From contig CALZHQ010000121.1 in NCBI GenBank assembly GCA_945787295.1, forward strand, positions 1 through 5,929: DNA of 5,929 nucleotides. Reading direction: 5' to 3'. Shown here in pieces: positions 5,337-5,929 of the stretch. Origin of the DNA: an uncultured Desulfuromonadales bacterium (GTDB lineage: Bacteria; Desulfobacterota; Desulfuromonadia; Desulfuromonadales; Geopsychrobacteraceae). The translations under genes were made by a program, and so were the position numbers. The notes beneath the pieces are model-generated. The model was not told the DNA's origin and did no database searches. It worked only from the letters and a program-made list of their open reading frames with translations. Position 1 is the stretch's first letter, and the number at the start of each line of letters is the position of its first letter.

Positions 5337-5397
5337 GGCTCCGGACAGAAGACAGTGAAAACCCAGTGGGCCTGTCCCCGAAGCTGTCCCCTCTCTC

Positions 5398-5929
5398 TTA
5401 CCTTCCGTGCCCACTGCTTTGACCGGTTCCGGTGAGGCTCACGGTTGCATTTCCGCCATCCGAGCTGATTGCAAAGGTCCCGTTTGCCGCCCCTCCCACT
5501 GTCGGTGCAAAGCTCACCGTAATAATGCAGTTGCCTCCAGGCGTCACGGTCGTACCGTTCGTGCAGGTACCCCCGGCTGCGATGCTGTAAGGTGCTGACG
5601 GACTCCCTATCGTTGTGATCGTCATGTCTGCAGTTCCGCTGTTGGTTACGGTCACGGTCCCGTTCTGAGAACTCCCGACCGTCACCGTACCGAAATTCAC
5701 GGGGTTCGGCGTGACCGACATATTCGGCTCGCCACTGCTGATCCTTGTGATCTCCGGGACGGGCTGCAGTGTCAGCCCCGTCGCCGCATCGGTGTACAGT
5801 ACATACGCCGTCGCCGTCATCTCATCAAATGCAAGACTGATATCGGCACTCATGGCGTTGCCCACTATCTGATGGGGGTTCTGCGCCAGCCCCATGATCT
5901 GATTCGCCGGCACGATGCTGTTGCTGGTG
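5398..5929 (-). CDS. C-terminal part of a choice-of-anchor D (Hydin-type) domain protein, partial
   Basis: The reading frame runs through the window edge; 176 residues plus the TAA stop are visible and the start lies outside. Residues about 70-169 form an immunoglobulin-like choice-of-anchor D / ASPM-SPD-2-Hydin domain: PNPVNFGTVTVG, the TVTVTNSGTADMTI strand, GGTC...PGGNC with two Cys (visible residues 122 and 134) that could pair, VSFAPT, and the closing SLTGTG. The domain is common in secreted or surface proteins of bacteria, often in tandem or after an enzymatic or beta-propeller part. The preceding 65 or so residues (containing GLAQNPHQIVGNAMSADISL) are not recognised. An in-frame GTG at 5913 is unlikely to be the true start because the frame stays open with similar character. 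The protein ends soon after SLTGTG, with a short SSGHGR tail and no visible sorting motif. Confidence 0.8.
   Translation of the reverse strand, partial: TSNSIVPANQIMGLAQNPHQIVGNAMSADISLAFDEMTATAYVLYTDAATGLTLQPVPEITRISSGEPNMSVTPNPVNFGTVTVGSSQNGTVTVTNSGTADMTITTIGSPSAPYSIAAGGTCTNGTTVTPGGNCIITVSFAPTVGGAANGTFAISSDGGNATVSLTGTGQSSGHGR

Larger units (their letters stand above)
4802..5397. other. vapBC control region and right repeat field
   Basis: About 600 bases without a gene. Positions 4802-4883 hold the vapBC leader, promoter and operator. From about 4897 to 5336 the sequence is R2-like debris, R1, R2, a partial R2 and R3. Short frames on the minus strand (5047-5265, 5187-5414) are readings of these repeats and carry no recognisable domain. 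At 5377-5396 there is a short direct repeat of GGGGACAG (minus strand) just after the stop of the partial gene. Confidence 0.6.

Noticed and set aside
5344..5397. Intrinsic terminator of the partial Hydin-type gene
   Set aside because: A CCC-ACT-GGG stem followed by TTTT exists on the minus strand, but three pairs are too weak to call.
5047..5414. Minus-strand frames of 72 and 75 codons
   Set aside because: They consist of R1 end, R2 and R3 sequence, with serine/arginine-rich low-complexity translation and no plausible start signals.

Overview
Three blocks of genes lie on the minus strand, separated by repeat-rich spacers. The GC-rich metabolic operon and the purine-rich degenerate intergenic repeats resemble chromosomes of anaerobic Desulfuromonadota/deltaproteobacteria. 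This is an impression from style, not a proven assignment. Every supported gene is read right to left.

Region 1 (1-360) holds no intact gene. An open stretch at 78-317 looks like the 3' remnant of a lost gene.

Region 2 (361-3816) is a compact operon, in transcription order: a small tautomerase (3461-3685), a thiamine-diphosphate enzyme of the acetolactate synthase family (1791-3437), and an NAD(P)-dependent aldehyde dehydrogenase (361-1794). The first two are 23 bp apart; the last two overlap by 4 bp (ATGA). No acetolactate synthase regulatory subunit is present. Tautomerisation, ThDP chemistry on a 2-oxo acid and aldehyde oxidation could form one route (enol/keto acid to aldehyde to acid), but the substrate cannot be read from sequence. 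A possible sigma-70 promoter and a leader with nested inverted repeats lie upstream.

Region 3 (about 3830-5340) is a type II toxin-antitoxin pair of the VapBC kind (4201-4801) inside a repeat field. Two direct copies of a 103-bp element with 14-bp terminal inverted repeats (R1) flank it. Outside these lie copies of a roughly 180-bp repeat (R2) and a short hairpin repeat (R3). The order is R3-R2-R1-[vapBC]-R1-R2-R3: mirrored in order, yet all copies point the same way. The pair has a clear promoter whose -35 box sits between two ATGTACAT palindromes 21 bp apart, a likely autoregulatory operator.

Region 4 (5398-5929) is the C-terminal end of a larger, probably extracytoplasmic protein with a choice-of-anchor D (ASPM-SPD-2-Hydin type) domain; its start lies beyond the window.

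No component points to a wholly new defence or mobile system. The most distinctive items are the operon's gene combination, the R1-flanked vapBC cassette with mirrored repeat order, and the vapBC operator.
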